Assembly (NCBI RefSeq): GCF_030316855.1
Contig: NZ_JASZYR010000004.1
Span: forward strand, 248,001-312,000
Length of the DNA: 64,000 nucleotides
DNA from: Variovorax sp. J22P240
Lineage (GTDB): Bacteria > Pseudomonadota > Gammaproteobacteria > Burkholderiales > Burkholderiaceae_C
Reading direction: 5' to 3'
This document shows, piece by piece, positions 27,695 through 38,389 of the stretch. The translations under genes and the position numbers were made by a program. Each line of letters starts with the position of its first letter. Position 1 is the stretch's first letter. The notes beneath the pieces are model-generated. The model was not told the origin of the DNA. It saw only the letters and a program-made list of their open reading frames with translations, and made no database searches.

Positions 27695-30031
27695 GTGAGC
27701 TCGATCGCCGACAAGTTCAAGAAACTCCTGCCCGTGAGCGGCAACAGCGTGTCAGTGAGCGCCGATAGCGCCGCCGCACTCACGCTGGAAAATATCGATA
27801 CCTTGCAGACTCCCGAGGAGAAGACCGTGCTCATACGTAGGGATGCCGCTCCCGAGCCAACCGGCCTGTCGGCCGATACCGATGCAGGCGACGCGGCCGC
27901 TGCGGGTCAGGATCCGGAGCAAGCCGTCCAGGCCGAGGCTTCCAGCACCGCGCCGGGTTCGTCGCGCGGCTCCCGCACAAGACGCTCGCAGCGCTCGAAT
28001 CCCGCGCGCCAGCAGCGGATCCTCGCGATGGCCTTGGCGGGCGTGGTGCTCTTGCTGCTGCTGGTCGCCGGCTCCGCCATCCTGCGCGCCGAACGGCTGG
28101 CGCAACAGGTGGCTGCCACCGGTCAGTCGCTCATGCAGTCGCAACGGCTCGCCAAGTCGGTGTCGCAGGCGCTGGTCGGCAACGTCGCGGCATTCGCCGA
28201 GGTCAAGGACAGCTCGGACGACCTGACGCGCCGCGTGCAAGGTCTCTCGAACGGCGACGACGCGCTCAAGCTGGAGCGCGTGGGCACCCAGTACGACATG
28301 GAGCTCGGCAAGATCACCCCGCTGGTCGAGCGTGCCGACAAGAGTGCCAAGGCCGTGCTGGCCCAGCAGCAGATCCTGACGCAGGTCGGCAACGCGCTGC
28401 GCGACATCAATCGCCAGTCTTCGGACCTGCTCGAAATGACCGAGACCGTGGCCTCGCTCAAGATGCAGCAGAACGCCACTCTGCCCGAGATTTCCGCCGC
28501 GGGTCAACTGGTGATGCTGACGCAGCGCATTGGCAAGTCGGCCAACGAGTTCCTCACCGTCGAAGGCGTGAGCCCCGACGCGGTGTTCCTGCTCGGCAAG
28601 GACCTGAACACCTTCCAGGAAGTCACGCGCGGCCTGCTCGACGGCAGCGCCCAGCAACGCCTGCCCGGCACACGGGACGCCCAGACGCGCCAGCAACTCG
28701 ATGCCATCCTGAAGACCTACGAACAGACGCGCACACAAGCCGGCGCCATCCTGGGCAACCTCCAGGGCCTGGTCGCCGCGCGCGAAGCGCAAGCCGCCAT
28801 CCTGGCCGACAGCGAACCGCTGCGCACCTCTCTCGGCGACCTGCAGGAAAAACTCTCCGCACGCACCGGGCTGGGTGCCGGCACGGTGGTGATGCTGTTC
28901 GTGCTGTCGCTCGCCGCCCTGGCACTCGCCGGCGCGATCGGTTTCGTGCAGGTGCGCGAAGGCCGCGAACGTGCCGCGGCAGCCGAGCGCGACCGCGTCG
29001 AGGCCGAGCGTGTGTCCGAGGACGCCAGCCGCGTCAACGCCGCCAACCAGGCCGCGATCTTGCGCCTGATGAACGAACTGCAAACCGTCGCTGAAGGCGA
29101 CCTGACGCAGGAAGCCACCGTGACCGAGGACATCACCGGCGCCATCGCCGACTCGGTCAACTACACGGTGGAAGAACTGCGCCTGCTGGTGGGCAACGTG
29201 CAGAACACGGCAACCCGCGTGGCGCAGACGACGTCGCAGGTCGAAAGCACCTCGACCGAACTGCTCGCCGCATCCACCGAGCAGCTGCGCGAAATTCGCG
29301 AAACCGGCCAGTCGGTGCTGACGATGGCGGAGCGAATCAACGGCGTGTCCTCGCAAGCGCAGGAATCGGCCACGGTGGCGCGCCAGTCGCTGCAAGCCGC
29401 TTCGTCGGGCCTGCAGGCGGTGCAGAACGCGATCGGCGGCATGAACTCCATTCGCGACCAGATCCAGGAAACCTCCAAGCGGATCAAGCGCCTGGGCGAG
29501 TCCTCGCAGGAGATCGGCGAAATCACCGAACTGATCTCGGACATTACCGAACAGACCAACGTGCTGGCGCTCAACGCCGCCATCCAGGCGGCATCCGCCG
29601 GTGAAGCCGGTCGCGGCTTCTCGGTGGTGGCGGAAGAAGTGCAGCGACTGGCCGAGCGTTCCGCAGACGCCACGCGCCAGATCTCGGCACTCGTGAAGGC
29701 CATTCAGACCGACACGCAGGATGCGGTCGGCGCCATGGAGCGCTCTACGCAGGGTGTGGTGGAAGGGGCCAAGCTCTCCGACAACGCCGGTACCGCGCTC
29801 TCCGAGATCGACCGCGTGTCGCGCCGCCTCGCGGAGCTGATCGAGCAGATTTCGCAATCCGCCTCCCGCGAAGCCGATTCGGCCAACGTCGTGGCCGCCA
29901 ACATCCAGCACATTTTTGCCGTGACCGAGCAGACCGGCGAAGGTACGCGTACCACCGCGCAGCAGGTCCGCGAGCTTTCGCACATGGCCGAGGAGCTGCG
30001 TCAGTCCGTGTCTCGTTTCAAGATTGCCTGA
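27695..30031 (+). CDS. pilJ: Methyl-accepting chemotaxis protein PilJ
   Basis: 778-aa membrane receptor. A cytoplasmic N-terminal tail, first transmembrane helix at about residues 110-132 ([21 protein letters not shown]), a PilJ-type periplasmic domain, a second helix at about 400-425, HAMP-like stretch and the signalling tip [24 protein letters not shown] (split over about 620-650). GTG at 27695 follows AAGGA. It ends 16 bp before the likely chpA start. No CheR-type PilK is nearby, so methylation partners must be elsewhere. Confidence 0.94.
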   Translation: MSSIADKFKKLLPVSGNSVSVSADSAAALTLENIDTLQTPEEKTVLIRRDAAPEPTGLSADTDAGDAAAAGQDPEQAVQAEASSTAPGSSRGSRTRRSQRSNPARQQRILAMALAGVVLLLLLVAGSAILRAERLAQQVAATGQSLMQSQRLAKSVSQALVGNVAAFAEVKDSSDDLTRRVQGLSNGDDALKLERVGTQYDMELGKITPLVERADKSAKAVLAQQQILTQVGNALRDINRQSSDLLEMTETVASLKMQQNATLPEISAAGQLVMLTQRIGKSANEFLTVEGVSPDAVFLLGKDLNTFQEVTRGLLDGSAQQRLPGTRDAQTRQQLDAILKTYEQTRTQAGAILGNLQGLVAAREAQAAILADSEPLRTSLGDLQEKLSARTGLGAGTVVMLFVLSLAALALAGAIGFVQVREGRERAAAAERDRVEAERVSEDASRVNAANQAAILRLMNELQTVAEGDLTQEATVTEDITGAIADSVNYTVEELRLLVGNVQNTATRVAQTTSQVESTSTELLAASTEQLREIRETGQSVLTMAERINGVSSQAQESATVARQSLQAASSGLQAVQNAIGGMNSIRDQIQETSKRIKRLGESSQEIGEITELISDITEQTNVLALNAAIQAASAGEAGRGFSVVAEEVQRLAERSADATRQISALVKAIQTDTQDAVGAMERSTQGVVEGAKLSDNAGTALSEIDRVSRRLAELIEQISQSASREADSANVVAANIQHIFAVTEQTGEGTRTTAQQVRELSHMAEELRQSVSRFKIA

Positions 30032-30047
30032 ACGCCGAGCGCCCAAC

Positions 30048-33000
30048 GTGTCGACCCAAAGCCCTGCCACCGCCCATACCGCCGGCAACGCGCCGGCGAC
30101 CGAGGATCTTGGGCCGCTGGCCTGGGTGCTCGGAGAAATCCAGAAATCGCTCGACGGTGTGGGCAAGACGTTGCGGCGCTTTGCCCGCGACGCGGCCGCC
30201 GCTGCACCGGGCTCCGAGATCGATACCCAGCCGCTGCGCCTCGCGCGACAGCAACTGCATCAGGCCGTGGGCGCCCTTCAGATGGTGGGCCATACGGCAC
30301 CTGCACTGGTGCTCGGCGCCATGGAGTTCGCAGTCCAGAGCTTCGTCACGGAGCCGCTGCGCTGCACCGACTCCGCAGTCCAGAAGATCGACCGAGCGGG
30401 TTTTGCCGTCGCTGACTTCCTGAATGCGTTGATCGTGGGCAAGACGGTCTCGTCGGTCGCGCTCTTCCCGCAGTACCGCGAGGTGCTTGAACTGGTCGGC
30501 AATGAACGGGTCCACCCCGCCGACCTGTGGAGCATGACTTGGCGCTGGGTCGAGATCAAACCCGCGCCTACCCAGACCGCGCTGGTATATGACCCCGCCG
30601 TCCGCTCGAAGCTCGACCGCGAAGTGCTCAAGGTCGTCAAGAGCGGCGATGACCACGCCGCTCGCCGTCTGCAGGCACTGTGTCTGGGGCTCGGCCGTGG
30701 CGCGTCGGTTCCGCGGGTCGCCAGTTTCTGGACGCTCGCGGCCGGCTTCTTCGAGGCCTTGGCGCTGGCGCTGATCCCGACCGACTCGCATGTGAAGCGC
30801 GCCGCTTCGCGTGTGCTGCTGCAATACGCCACACTTGCGCGCGGCGACAACACCGTATCCGACCGTCTGGGCCAGGATCTCCTGTTCTTCTGCGCGCAGG
30901 CTGTCCCCGGCTCGCGCGACGAGGCCGCCACGCTGCGCGCGGTTCGCGTCGCCTGGGGCGTCGCGAACGAGCAGACTGTCGACTACACGATCGAGCAATT
31001 CGGCCGCTTCGACCCAGTGGTGCTCGCACAGGCGCGCAAGCGCATCGAGGCCGCCAAGGAAATGTGGTCGGCGCTCTCGGGCGGCGACGTGAACCGTACG
31101 CGGCAGGTGGCCGATACCTTCGCGCAGCTTGGCGAATCGTTGCAGAAGCTGCATCCGCCGAGCACGCCCATGGTGCAGGCGCTGAACAACGCGGTCGACG
31201 CGTCGCTGCGCTCCGGCCAGCCGCCGGCGACCGAACTCGCGATGGAAGTCGCGACCTCAGTTCTCTATCTGGAAGCGGCTTTCGAAGACCTCGATCCGCA
31301 TGATCGTCAGCTGACAGCCCGTACTGTGCAACTCGCCGGCCGGATTGAGCGCGCACGCGAAGGCGGCCGATCGGAGCCGCTCGAGCCGTGGATGGAGGAG
31401 CTCTACCGCCGCGTGAGCGATCGCCAGACGATGGGCACCGTGGTCGGCGAACTGCGCAGCCACCTCAGCGAACTCGAAAAGTCGCTGGACCAGTTCTTCC
31501 GCCGGCCCACCGAAAAGGGCTTGCTGCGCACCGTGCCGAGCCAACTGCTGCAAATGCGCGGCGTGTTCTCCGTGCTCGGACTGGACCAGGCGGCCCAGAC
31601 CGTGCAGCGCATGCGCGAGAACGTCGACCAGCTGCTGGCCGAAGAATCTCCCGCCGACGAAATCCAGGCCTTCGATTCGCTCGGCAACAACCTGGGTGCG
31701 CTGGGCTTCCTGATCGACATGCTCAGCTACCAGCCTGCGCTGGCCAAGCGGTTGTTCGTGTTCGATGCCGAACTCGGCGAACTCAAGCCTCTCATGGGCC
31801 GCCAGGCCAGCGACGCCAGCTTGCCCGAGGCGGTCGCGCCGGTGTCGTTCGCGTCGGCTTCCGGGCCTGTCGCCGTTACCGACACGGTGCTGAGCGTCGA
31901 GGAAGTCGATGCGCAGATCGCGGCCAAGCTTGCCGCGCTGGCGGGGCCTGGCACGCGCAAGACACCGCCGTCGCCGATCGAGGAATTCAGCCGTGCAACT
32001 GCGAGCTGGACCGCGAAGATCACCGGCCCGGCGCCGCTGGAAGGTTTGCCCGACACCGAGGTGACGGAACTCGAGGAAGACGACCTCCAGAACATCTTCC
32101 TGGACGAAGCTCGCGAAGTGCTCCACAACGGCCTCGCCGCTGTGTCTGCGCTCGGTTCGCGGCCGGACGACAGCGGCGAACTGACCGTGCTGCGCCGCGC
32201 CTTCCACACGCTCAAGGGCAGTTCCCGCATGGTCGGGCTCATGGACTTCGGCGAAGCCGCCTGGTCGTTCGAGCAGGTGCTGAATACCTGGCTCGCCGAT
32301 CAGCGCCCCGCCACGCCCGAATTGCTCACAGGCACGCGCACGGCGCTGCAAGACTTCGCGAAGTGGGTCGAAGCCATCGCCGCCAGCGAGCCGCATAGCT
32401 GGCAATCGGCCCCGTTCCGCGCGATCGCCGAGGCCTTGCGCACCGGCGAACCGCTCGCGCCGGCTCCGGCCCCCGTCGCCGATGCCGACACCCTGGTGGC
32501 CGCCGCCCGTCACATCGCAGCAGAATCGGCGGTCGAAGCGTCGCCGGCGCCCGCCGCGCCGTTGCCGCTTCCGGAGATGCCGGACCTTCCCGACCTGGAT
32601 CTGGAATCCGAGCCCGTTGCATTCGAAGAGCCGGCCGAGGACGAGAAGCCCGCTGCATCGCAGGTCGAGGAAACGACCGTCTGGCTGGGTTTCGACCGGC
32701 CCGCCGCGCACCAGGAAGCCGAGCCGGAGGCTCGGCGCGAGGAAGAACCTGGAAGCGACGATGGCTTTGCGTCGACCGACTTCCTCGATTTCGACGCCAA
32801 GCCCGCGGCCCCGCCTGCAGATCCGCAGGTCATGGATGAACTCGAGGACGTCGATTTCCTGGAGACGGTGCATACCTCGCTCGAGCCCGCGTTCGCCGCG
32901 CGTGCCGTGCAGCCGGAGCGCGAACCGGAACCGACGCCGGCAACCGCTACCGATGCCGAGATCGAAGCCATGTTCGAGGTGCCCGCACCCGAGGTGGCCG

Positions 33001-36000
33001 AGGTTGCGCAACCTGCGGAAGAACTCGCGTTCGAACTGACGCTGGCGCCGGAAGCTTCGGCCGAACCGGAAGCCGTTGCCGCACCCGTGCCCGCCGTCGA
33101 GCCGGAAGCTCAAGCACTCGCACCCGCACCGGAAGTGGTGGCGGAAGTGCCGGTCGAAGCGACCGTCGAACCGGTCGCTGAAGCGAATGAAGCGCCGGCT
33201 GCAGTGGCATCGACCGAAGCCGAAGCCGAACGGGCGGCGGCGGCACCGAGTGCCGAAGAGCAAGTCAAGGTGATCGGCCCGCTGCGGATCGGCATCGCGC
33301 TCTACAACGTCTATCTGAACGAAGCCGACGAGTGGTCGAGGCAGCTCGCCACCGAAATCGGCGAATGGGCGCTCGAATCGCATGAGCGCGTTCCCGACTC
33401 GATGATCGGCCTGGCCCATTCGCTGGCCGGCAGCTCGGCGACTGTCGGCTTCCAGAGCCTGTCGAACATGGCGCGCCTGTTCGAGGCTGCGCTGCAGCAT
33501 CTCCAGATGCAGGGCCGCGGAACGCCGGAGCAGGGCGTCGTGCTCGTCGTGGCGGCCGAGGAATTGCGGCGCCTGCTGCATCAGTTCGCCGCCGGCTTCC
33601 TGCGCGAGCCCGCCGAGGAAACACTCCAGGCGCTGCGAGAAGTCGCTGCCTCTCAATTGCCCGTCGAGCCCGTCGAAGGCCGGCTGGTGACCTTCCATGT
33701 GCCGCGCGACGCGATGGCCGACGTGGCGCTCGACGACTCCGAGGACGCGGTCGACGTGACCGACGCGGTCGACGTCGACCTGTTCCCGATCTTCGAGGAA
33801 GAGGCCGCCGAACTGCTGCCTCAACTGGGCGCCGCGCTGCGAGAGTGGTCGCAGCATCCGGAGAACACGGGTCCGCGCTCCTCCACCTTGCGCACGCTGC
33901 ACACGCTGAAGGGCAGTGCGCGGCTGGCCGGTGCGATGCGCCTCGGCGAGCGCGCGCACCGCATGGAGTCCGACATCGAATCGCTCGGCTCCGAGGGCGC
34001 CGACCGGAAGTCGATCGAACAACTGCTCACGCGCTTCGACGCACTGCAGGCCACCTTCGATGCGCTGCGCGCTGCCGATGACGCGGTCCAGACCGAACTG
34101 GTGCAGCGTGCAACCGCCGCAACGTCCGCGCCCAAGCCGGTCGAACTGCCCACGCCCGTCGAAACCCCTGCGAGCGAGAAGGCAGAAGCCGCCCCCGCCG
34201 ACGAACCCGTCGTGGAACGCAGCGCGGTCGCCTTGCCTTCGCCGTCGGCCCTCACACCGCTGCGCGCCATTTCGAACCAGGCCGTGCGCATCCGCACCCA
34301 CCTGCTCGATCGCCTGGTCGCGCAGGCCGGCGAGGTGATCATCACGCGCTCGCGGCTCGAAGCCGAACTGGGCCAGTTGCGCAGTTCGCTCGGCGACCTG
34401 ACCGGCAACCTGGATCGCTTGCGCCAGCAATTGCGCGACATCGAAGTCCAGGCCGAAAGCCAGATGCAGTCGCGCCTTGCACAGGCGAAGGATTCGCAGC
34501 AAGGCTTCGATCCGCTCGAGTTCGACCGTTTCACGCGCGTGCAGGAACTCACCCGCATGATGGCCGAGTCGGTCAACGACGTGGCGACCGTGCAGCGCAC
34601 GCTCCAGAAGACGGTGCAGGCGACGGAAGACGACCTGAGCGCCCAGGCCCGCCAGACCCGCGAATTGCAGCGCGGTTTGCTGCGCACGCGCATGGTCGAG
34701 TTCGAGGGCATTTCCGAACGCCTCTACCGCGTCGTGCGGCAGGCCTCGAAAGACACCGGCAAGCAGGTGCGCCTGGATATCACCGGCGGGTCGATCGAAA
34801 TGGACCGTGGCGTGCTGGACCGCATGACGCCAGCCTTCGAGCACCTGCTGCGCAACTGCGTGGCGCATGGCATCGAGGACGCGGCGGTGCGCGAGAAAGC
34901 CGGCAAGGATTCGAGCGGCCTGATAGCCATTGAACTGCACCACGAAGGCAACGACGTCTCTGTCAGCTTCCGTGACGACGGCGCCGGATTGAACTTCGAG
35001 CGCATCGCCTCGCGGGCTGTGGCGCTCGGCTTGATCCCCGAAGGCAAGCAACTCAGCCCCGCCGAAGCTGCTGAACTGATCTTCCAGCCCGGCTTCTCCA
35101 CGGCGGAGCAGGTCTCCGAACTGGCCGGCCGCGGCATCGGCATGGACGTGGTGCGCGCGGAAGTCGCGGCGCTCGGCGGCCGGATCGAAACGAACAGCCA
35201 GCCTGGCCAAGGCACCGTCTTCAAGCTGGTGCTGCCGCTGACGACCGCCGTGACGCACGTGGTCATGCTGCGTGCAGGGGCCGTGTCGATCGGCGTGCCT
35301 TCCAGCCTGGTCGAACTGGTCTTGCGTGCCGGGGCTTCCGATCTTGAATCGGCCTACCTCAACCAGCGCTACGCCTTCGGCGGCGAGCAGGTCCCGTTCT
35401 ACTGGGCGGGGGCGTTGCTCCAGTCCACCGCAGGCAGCGAACGCGCGCCGGGCAAGGCCAACACGATCGTCATCGTGCGAAGCGCCGCACAGCGCGTCGC
35501 GCTGCACGTGGATGAAGTCCTGGGCAACCAGGAAGTCGTGGTCAAGAACCTCGGGCCGCAGCTCTCCCACCTGCCCGGCATGGCCGCCATCTCGGTGCTG
35601 GCCTCCGGCGCGGTGGCGCTCATCTACAACCCGGTGGCGCTGGCCGCGGTGCATGGCGAGAAGGCGCGCGAGCTTCAGGCAACTCGCAGCCGCCAGGCCG
35701 CGACGAAGGACATCGGCGGCGCAGAGCCGACCCGGCAGGCGCCGCAAGCGGTGCCGCAGGTTCCGCTGGTGCTGGTGGTGGACGACTCGATCACGGTGCG
35801 GCGCGTCACGCAGCGTCTGCTGCAGCGCGAAGGCTACCGCGTCGCGCTGGCGGCCGACGGCCTGCAGGCGCTCGAGCGGCTCCAGCAGGAGCGGCCGGCC
35901 GTCGTGCTGTCGGACATCGAGATGCCCCGCATGGATGGATTCGACCTTGCCCGCAACATCCGCGCGGACGAGTCGCTGGCCGACCTGCCGATCATCATGA

Positions 36001-36149
36001 TCACCTCGCGCATCGCCGAGAAGCACCACGACCATGCGCGCGCGCTGGGCGTGAATCACTACCTCGGCAAGCCGTATTCGGAAGAGGAACTGCTGCGGTT
36101 GGTGCGCAGCTACACGGGCGTCGAAGTGCCTGTGGCGCTGGTTGCTTAA
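30048..36149 (+). CDS. chpA: Hybrid chemosensory histidine kinase ChpA/PilL
   Basis: 2033-aa CheA-like kinase. Three clear histidine phosphotransfer sites are visible: FHTLKGSSRMVG (His about 720), AHSLAGSSATVG (His about 1124) and LHTLKGSARLAG (His about 1285), separated by a long Ala/Glu/Pro-rich linker (about 800-1080). Dimerisation, HATPase (NCVAHGIEDA, DDGAGLNF, GRGIGMDVV), CheW domain (about 1730-1865) and a C-terminal receiver with Asp in VVLSDIEMPRMDG (about 1956) follow. The start is taken at GTG 30048; TTG 30024 overlaps pilJ. Pseudomonas ChpA is larger (about 2470 aa, more Hpt-like domains). Confidence 0.93.
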   Translation: MSTQSPATAHTAGNAPATEDLGPLAWVLGEIQKSLDGVGKTLRRFARDAAAAAPGSEIDTQPLRLARQQLHQAVGALQMVGHTAPALVLGAMEFAVQSFVTEPLRCTDSAVQKIDRAGFAVADFLNALIVGKTVSSVALFPQYREVLELVGNERVHPADLWSMTWRWVEIKPAPTQTALVYDPAVRSKLDREVLKVVKSGDDHAARRLQALCLGLGRGASVPRVASFWTLAAGFFEALALALIPTDSHVKRAASRVLLQYATLARGDNTVSDRLGQDLLFFCAQAVPGSRDEAATLRAVRVAWGVANEQTVDYTIEQFGRFDPVVLAQARKRIEAAKEMWSALSGGDVNRTRQVADTFAQLGESLQKLHPPSTPMVQALNNAVDASLRSGQPPATELAMEVATSVLYLEAAFEDLDPHDRQLTARTVQLAGRIERAREGGRSEPLEPWMEELYRRVSDRQTMGTVVGELRSHLSELEKSLDQFFRRPTEKGLLRTVPSQLLQMRGVFSVLGLDQAAQTVQRMRENVDQLLAEESPADEIQAFDSLGNNLGALGFLIDMLSYQPALAKRLFVFDAELGELKPLMGRQASDASLPEAVAPVSFASASGPVAVTDTVLSVEEVDAQIAAKLAALAGPGTRKTPPSPIEEFSRATASWTAKITGPAPLEGLPDTEVTELEEDDLQNIFLDEAREVLHNGLAAVSALGSRPDDSGELTVLRRAFHTLKGSSRMVGLMDFGEAAWSFEQVLNTWLADQRPATPELLTGTRTALQDFAKWVEAIAASEPHSWQSAPFRAIAEALRTGEPLAPAPAPVADADTLVAAARHIAAESAVEASPAPAAPLPLPEMPDLPDLDLESEPVAFEEPAEDEKPAASQVEETTVWLGFDRPAAHQEAEPEARREEEPGSDDGFASTDFLDFDAKPAAPPADPQVMDELEDVDFLETVHTSLEPAFAARAVQPEREPEPTPATATDAEIEAMFEVPAPEVAEVAQPAEELAFELTLAPEASAEPEAVAAPVPAVEPEAQALAPAPEVVAEVPVEATVEPVAEANEAPAAVASTEAEAERAAAAPSAEEQVKVIGPLRIGIALYNVYLNEADEWSRQLATEIGEWALESHERVPDSMIGLAHSLAGSSATVGFQSLSNMARLFEAALQHLQMQGRGTPEQGVVLVVAAEELRRLLHQFAAGFLREPAEETLQALREVAASQLPVEPVEGRLVTFHVPRDAMADVALDDSEDAVDVTDAVDVDLFPIFEEEAAELLPQLGAALREWSQHPENTGPRSSTLRTLHTLKGSARLAGAMRLGERAHRMESDIESLGSEGADRKSIEQLLTRFDALQATFDALRAADDAVQTELVQRATAATSAPKPVELPTPVETPASEKAEAAPADEPVVERSAVALPSPSALTPLRAISNQAVRIRTHLLDRLVAQAGEVIITRSRLEAELGQLRSSLGDLTGNLDRLRQQLRDIEVQAESQMQSRLAQAKDSQQGFDPLEFDRFTRVQELTRMMAESVNDVATVQRTLQKTVQATEDDLSAQARQTRELQRGLLRTRMVEFEGISERLYRVVRQASKDTGKQVRLDITGGSIEMDRGVLDRMTPAFEHLLRNCVAHGIEDAAVREKAGKDSSGLIAIELHHEGNDVSVSFRDDGAGLNFERIASRAVALGLIPEGKQLSPAEAAELIFQPGFSTAEQVSELAGRGIGMDVVRAEVAALGGRIETNSQPGQGTVFKLVLPLTTAVTHVVMLRAGAVSIGVPSSLVELVLRAGASDLESAYLNQRYAFGGEQVPFYWAGALLQSTAGSERAPGKANTIVIVRSAAQRVALHVDEVLGNQEVVVKNLGPQLSHLPGMAAISVLASGAVALIYNPVALAAVHGEKARELQATRSRQAATKDIGGAEPTRQAPQAVPQVPLVLVVDDSITVRRVTQRLLQREGYRVALAADGLQALERLQQERPAVVLSDIEMPRMDGFDLARNIRADESLADLPIIMITSRIAEKHHDHARALGVNHYLGKPYSEEELLRLVRSYTGVEVPVALVA

Positions 36150-36150
36150 G

Positions 36151-36263
36151 CACGCCCCCAGGCTTGTGCTTGGAGCACACCCCCAGGCTTGCTCACTTCG
36201 TGTAGCCGCCCACCCCCTTGCAGGGGGCGCAGCCGGCGGCCCGGCGGAGCCGGTTTCGCGGCT
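36151..36263 (+). repeat. Dispersed repeat copy 2
   Basis: Starts two bases after the chpA stop. The opening block CACGCCCCCAGGCTTG is present twice (36151 and about 36175), then CTCACTTCGTGTAGC, an ACCCCCTTGCAGGGGG hairpin and the tail GGCCCGGCGGAGCCGGTT. It fills most of the space to the photolyase stop. Confidence 0.75.
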
Positions 36264-36295
36264 GCTCACGAAGGGCGGCGCGGCGCCGGCTGCGG

Positions 36296-37780
36296 CTATC
36301 TCTTAACGACCGCGTAGCGCTGCAGCGTGCGGTCGCGCGCCTCGGCATGGTCGACGATGGGCTTGGGGTAGGTCTCTCCCAGCTTCACGCCTGCGGCCAC
36401 GAGTTCCAGCGGCTTGGCTGTCCATGGCGCATGGATGTCCGCATTGGATAGCTTGGCGAGTTGGGGCAGGTAGCGGCGGATGAACTTGCCTTCGGGGTCG
36501 AAGCGCTCGCTTTGCGTCACCGGGTTGAAGATCCGGAAATACGGCTGTGCGTCGCAACCGCTGGAACTCGCCCACTGCCAGCCCCCGTTGTTCGAGGACA
36601 GCTCGAAGTCGTTGAGATGCCCGGCAAAGTAGCGCTCGCCGCGCCGCCAGTCGATCCCCAGGTCCTTGCAGAGAAAGCTCGCGACCACCATCCGCAGGCG
36701 GTTGTGCATGTAGCCGGTCTGGTTGATCTGGGCCATGGCCGCGTCGACGAGCGGATAACCGGTGCGGCCCTTGCACCAGGCTTCGAAAAGCATGTCCGCG
36801 TGTTTGCCGTGGTGCCACTGGATCTTGTCGTACTCGGGCCTGAAGCTACGCGACTCGCCGCCCGCTGCCACGTACGGATGATGCGCGAGGATCTGGAAAT
36901 AGAAATCGCGCCAGATCAGTTCGCTGAGCCAAGTCCCCGCACCCGGATCGCCCTGCAGCGTCAGCTGGTGCGCGATGCCTGCGAGCTGGCGAATCGAGAC
37001 GGTGCCGAAGCGCAGGTGCACGCCGAGGTAGCTCGGCCCGCGCACGGACGGAAAGTCGCGCGTCTGGTGATAGCGGTCGATGCGCTGGAAGAAGTCGTCG
37101 AAGAGCGCGGCGCCGCCCTGGCTGCCGGTGGGGATCTCCAGTTGGTCGAGGTTGCTTTTCTCGAAGCCAATCTCGGCAAGCGGCGGCACCGGGCCCTTGA
37201 ACTTCTCCGGCACCGGCGCCAGCGCATCGGCATAGCTGCGCACCGGGTAGGGTTTCAGGTAGAAGGTGTCGACCTTGGAAAGCCAGGCGCGCTTGTAGGG
37301 CGTGAAGACGGTGTAGGGCTGTCCTGCCTGGGTCAGGACCTCGTCGCGCTCGAAGACGGAATGGTCCTTGTAGGTGTGGAAAGCCACGCCGCCGTTTGCC
37401 AGTGCGCCGAGGACCTTGGCGTCGCGCGCCAGCGCGTCGGGCTCGTCGTCGCGGTTGGCGAAAACGGCCTGCACGTCCAGCGTGCGTGCGAGCTGACCGA
37501 TCTCGTCCTCGGCGACGGCATGGCGAATGATCAGGCCCCCACCCAGCGACCGCAGTTCGGCGTCCAACTCGACCAGCGATTCCCGGATGAACTCGACGCG
37601 CCGGTCCACGCGGGGGAGCGAATCGAGGATCGCGCGATCGAAAACGAACACGCACACCACCTGCCGGCACGCGCGCAGGGCCTGGTAGAGCGCCGCGTTG
37701 TCGTCCACTCGCAGATCGCGGCGAAACCACATCAACCCCTTGGGATATGTTTTGTCGACGGCCAGTAAAATCGGCGGCAT
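36296..37780 (-). CDS. phrB: Deoxyribodipyrimidine photolyase (cryptochrome/photolyase class I)
   Basis: 494-aa light-driven repair enzyme. N-terminal antenna domain (GLMWFRRDLRVDDNAAL), FAD-binding C-terminal domain with WCKGRTGYPLVDAAMAQIN, TGYMHNRLRMVVASFL and WQWASSSGCDAQPYFRIFNP, the usual CPD photolyase signatures. The ATG at 37780 overlaps the yqgE ATG on the other strand. It converges on chpA. Confidence 0.95.
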   Translation of the reverse strand: MPPILLAVDKTYPKGLMWFRRDLRVDDNAALYQALRACRQVVCVFVFDRAILDSLPRVDRRVEFIRESLVELDAELRSLGGGLIIRHAVAEDEIGQLARTLDVQAVFANRDDEPDALARDAKVLGALANGGVAFHTYKDHSVFERDEVLTQAGQPYTVFTPYKRAWLSKVDTFYLKPYPVRSYADALAPVPEKFKGPVPPLAEIGFEKSNLDQLEIPTGSQGGAALFDDFFQRIDRYHQTRDFPSVRGPSYLGVHLRFGTVSIRQLAGIAHQLTLQGDPGAGTWLSELIWRDFYFQILAHHPYVAAGGESRSFRPEYDKIQWHHGKHADMLFEAWCKGRTGYPLVDAAMAQINQTGYMHNRLRMVVASFLCKDLGIDWRRGERYFAGHLNDFELSSNNGGWQWASSSGCDAQPYFRIFNPVTQSERFDPEGKFIRRYLPQLAKLSNADIHAPWTAKPLELVAAGVKLGETYPKPIVDHAEARDRTLQRYAVVKR

Positions 37781-38378
37781 GGCCTCCGATTCTGCCCCGA
37801 TGAACCTTACGCATCATTTTCTGATTGCGATGCCGGGTCTGGAAGACAAGGCCTTCAGCCGCAGCGTGGTCTACCTCTGCGAGCACAGCGAGCGCGGCGC
37901 GCTCGGCCTCGTCATCAACAAACCCAGCGACATCAATCTCAAGGTGCTGTTCGAGAAGATCGAACTGCACCTCTCCAGCCCCGAACTCGGCAAGGCTCCC
38001 GTGTTCCAGGGCGGCCCGGTGCAGACCGAGCGCGGCTTCGTCCTGCATGAGCCGGTTTTCGCCCAGGCGGACAAGCCCAACGAGTCGGTCTACGCATCGA
38101 CCATGACGATCCCTGGCGGCCTCGAAATGACGACCTCCAAGGACGTGCTTGAAGCGCTCGCCACCGGGGCCGGTCCGCGCAAGGTGCTGGTTTCGCTGGG
38201 CTACGCGGCCTGGGGCGAGGGCCAACTCGAGTCCGAACTGGCCGAGAACAGCTGGCTCACGGTCGGCGCCGATCCCGCGGTGATCTTCGACACGCCGATC
38301 GAACAGCGCTACGACAAGGCGCTGTCGCTGCTGGGGCTGGAGGCGTGGACCCTGTCGCCGGACGCGGGGCACGCATGA
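37779..38378 (+). CDS. yqgE: YqgE/AlgH family protein
   Basis: 199-aa (or 192 from the ATG at 37800) conserved protein of unknown biochemical role, found beside ruvX and pyr genes. The family pattern is clear: LTHHFLIAMPGLEDKAFSRSVVYLCEH, GALGLVINKP, FQGGPV, GYAAWGEGQLESELAENSWL. MNLTHHFL at 37800 is the more usual N-terminus. A TAAAAT -10-like box lies at 37766-37771. Confidence 0.93.
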   Translation: MASDSAPMNLTHHFLIAMPGLEDKAFSRSVVYLCEHSERGALGLVINKPSDINLKVLFEKIELHLSSPELGKAPVFQGGPVQTERGFVLHEPVFAQADKPNESVYASTMTIPGGLEMTTSKDVLEALATGAGPRKVLVSLGYAAWGEGQLESELAENSWLTVGADPAVIFDTPIEQRYDKALSLLGLEAWTLSPDAGHA

Positions 38379-38389
38379 GCGCAGCGCCG

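Noticed and set aside
30024..30047. TTG start of chpA overlapping pilJ
   Set aside because: Possible, but the eight added residues (MPERRAPN) look like pilJ-end shadow; the GTG at 30048 is at least as good. Not resolved.
31257..36269. 1670-codon open frame on the strand opposite chpA
   Set aside because: It is a codon-bias shadow: high-GC genes with strong third-position GC leave long stop-free antisense frames. It is His/Arg/Gly-rich without any domain, while the plus-strand frame has clear Hpt, HATPase, CheW and receiver motifs.
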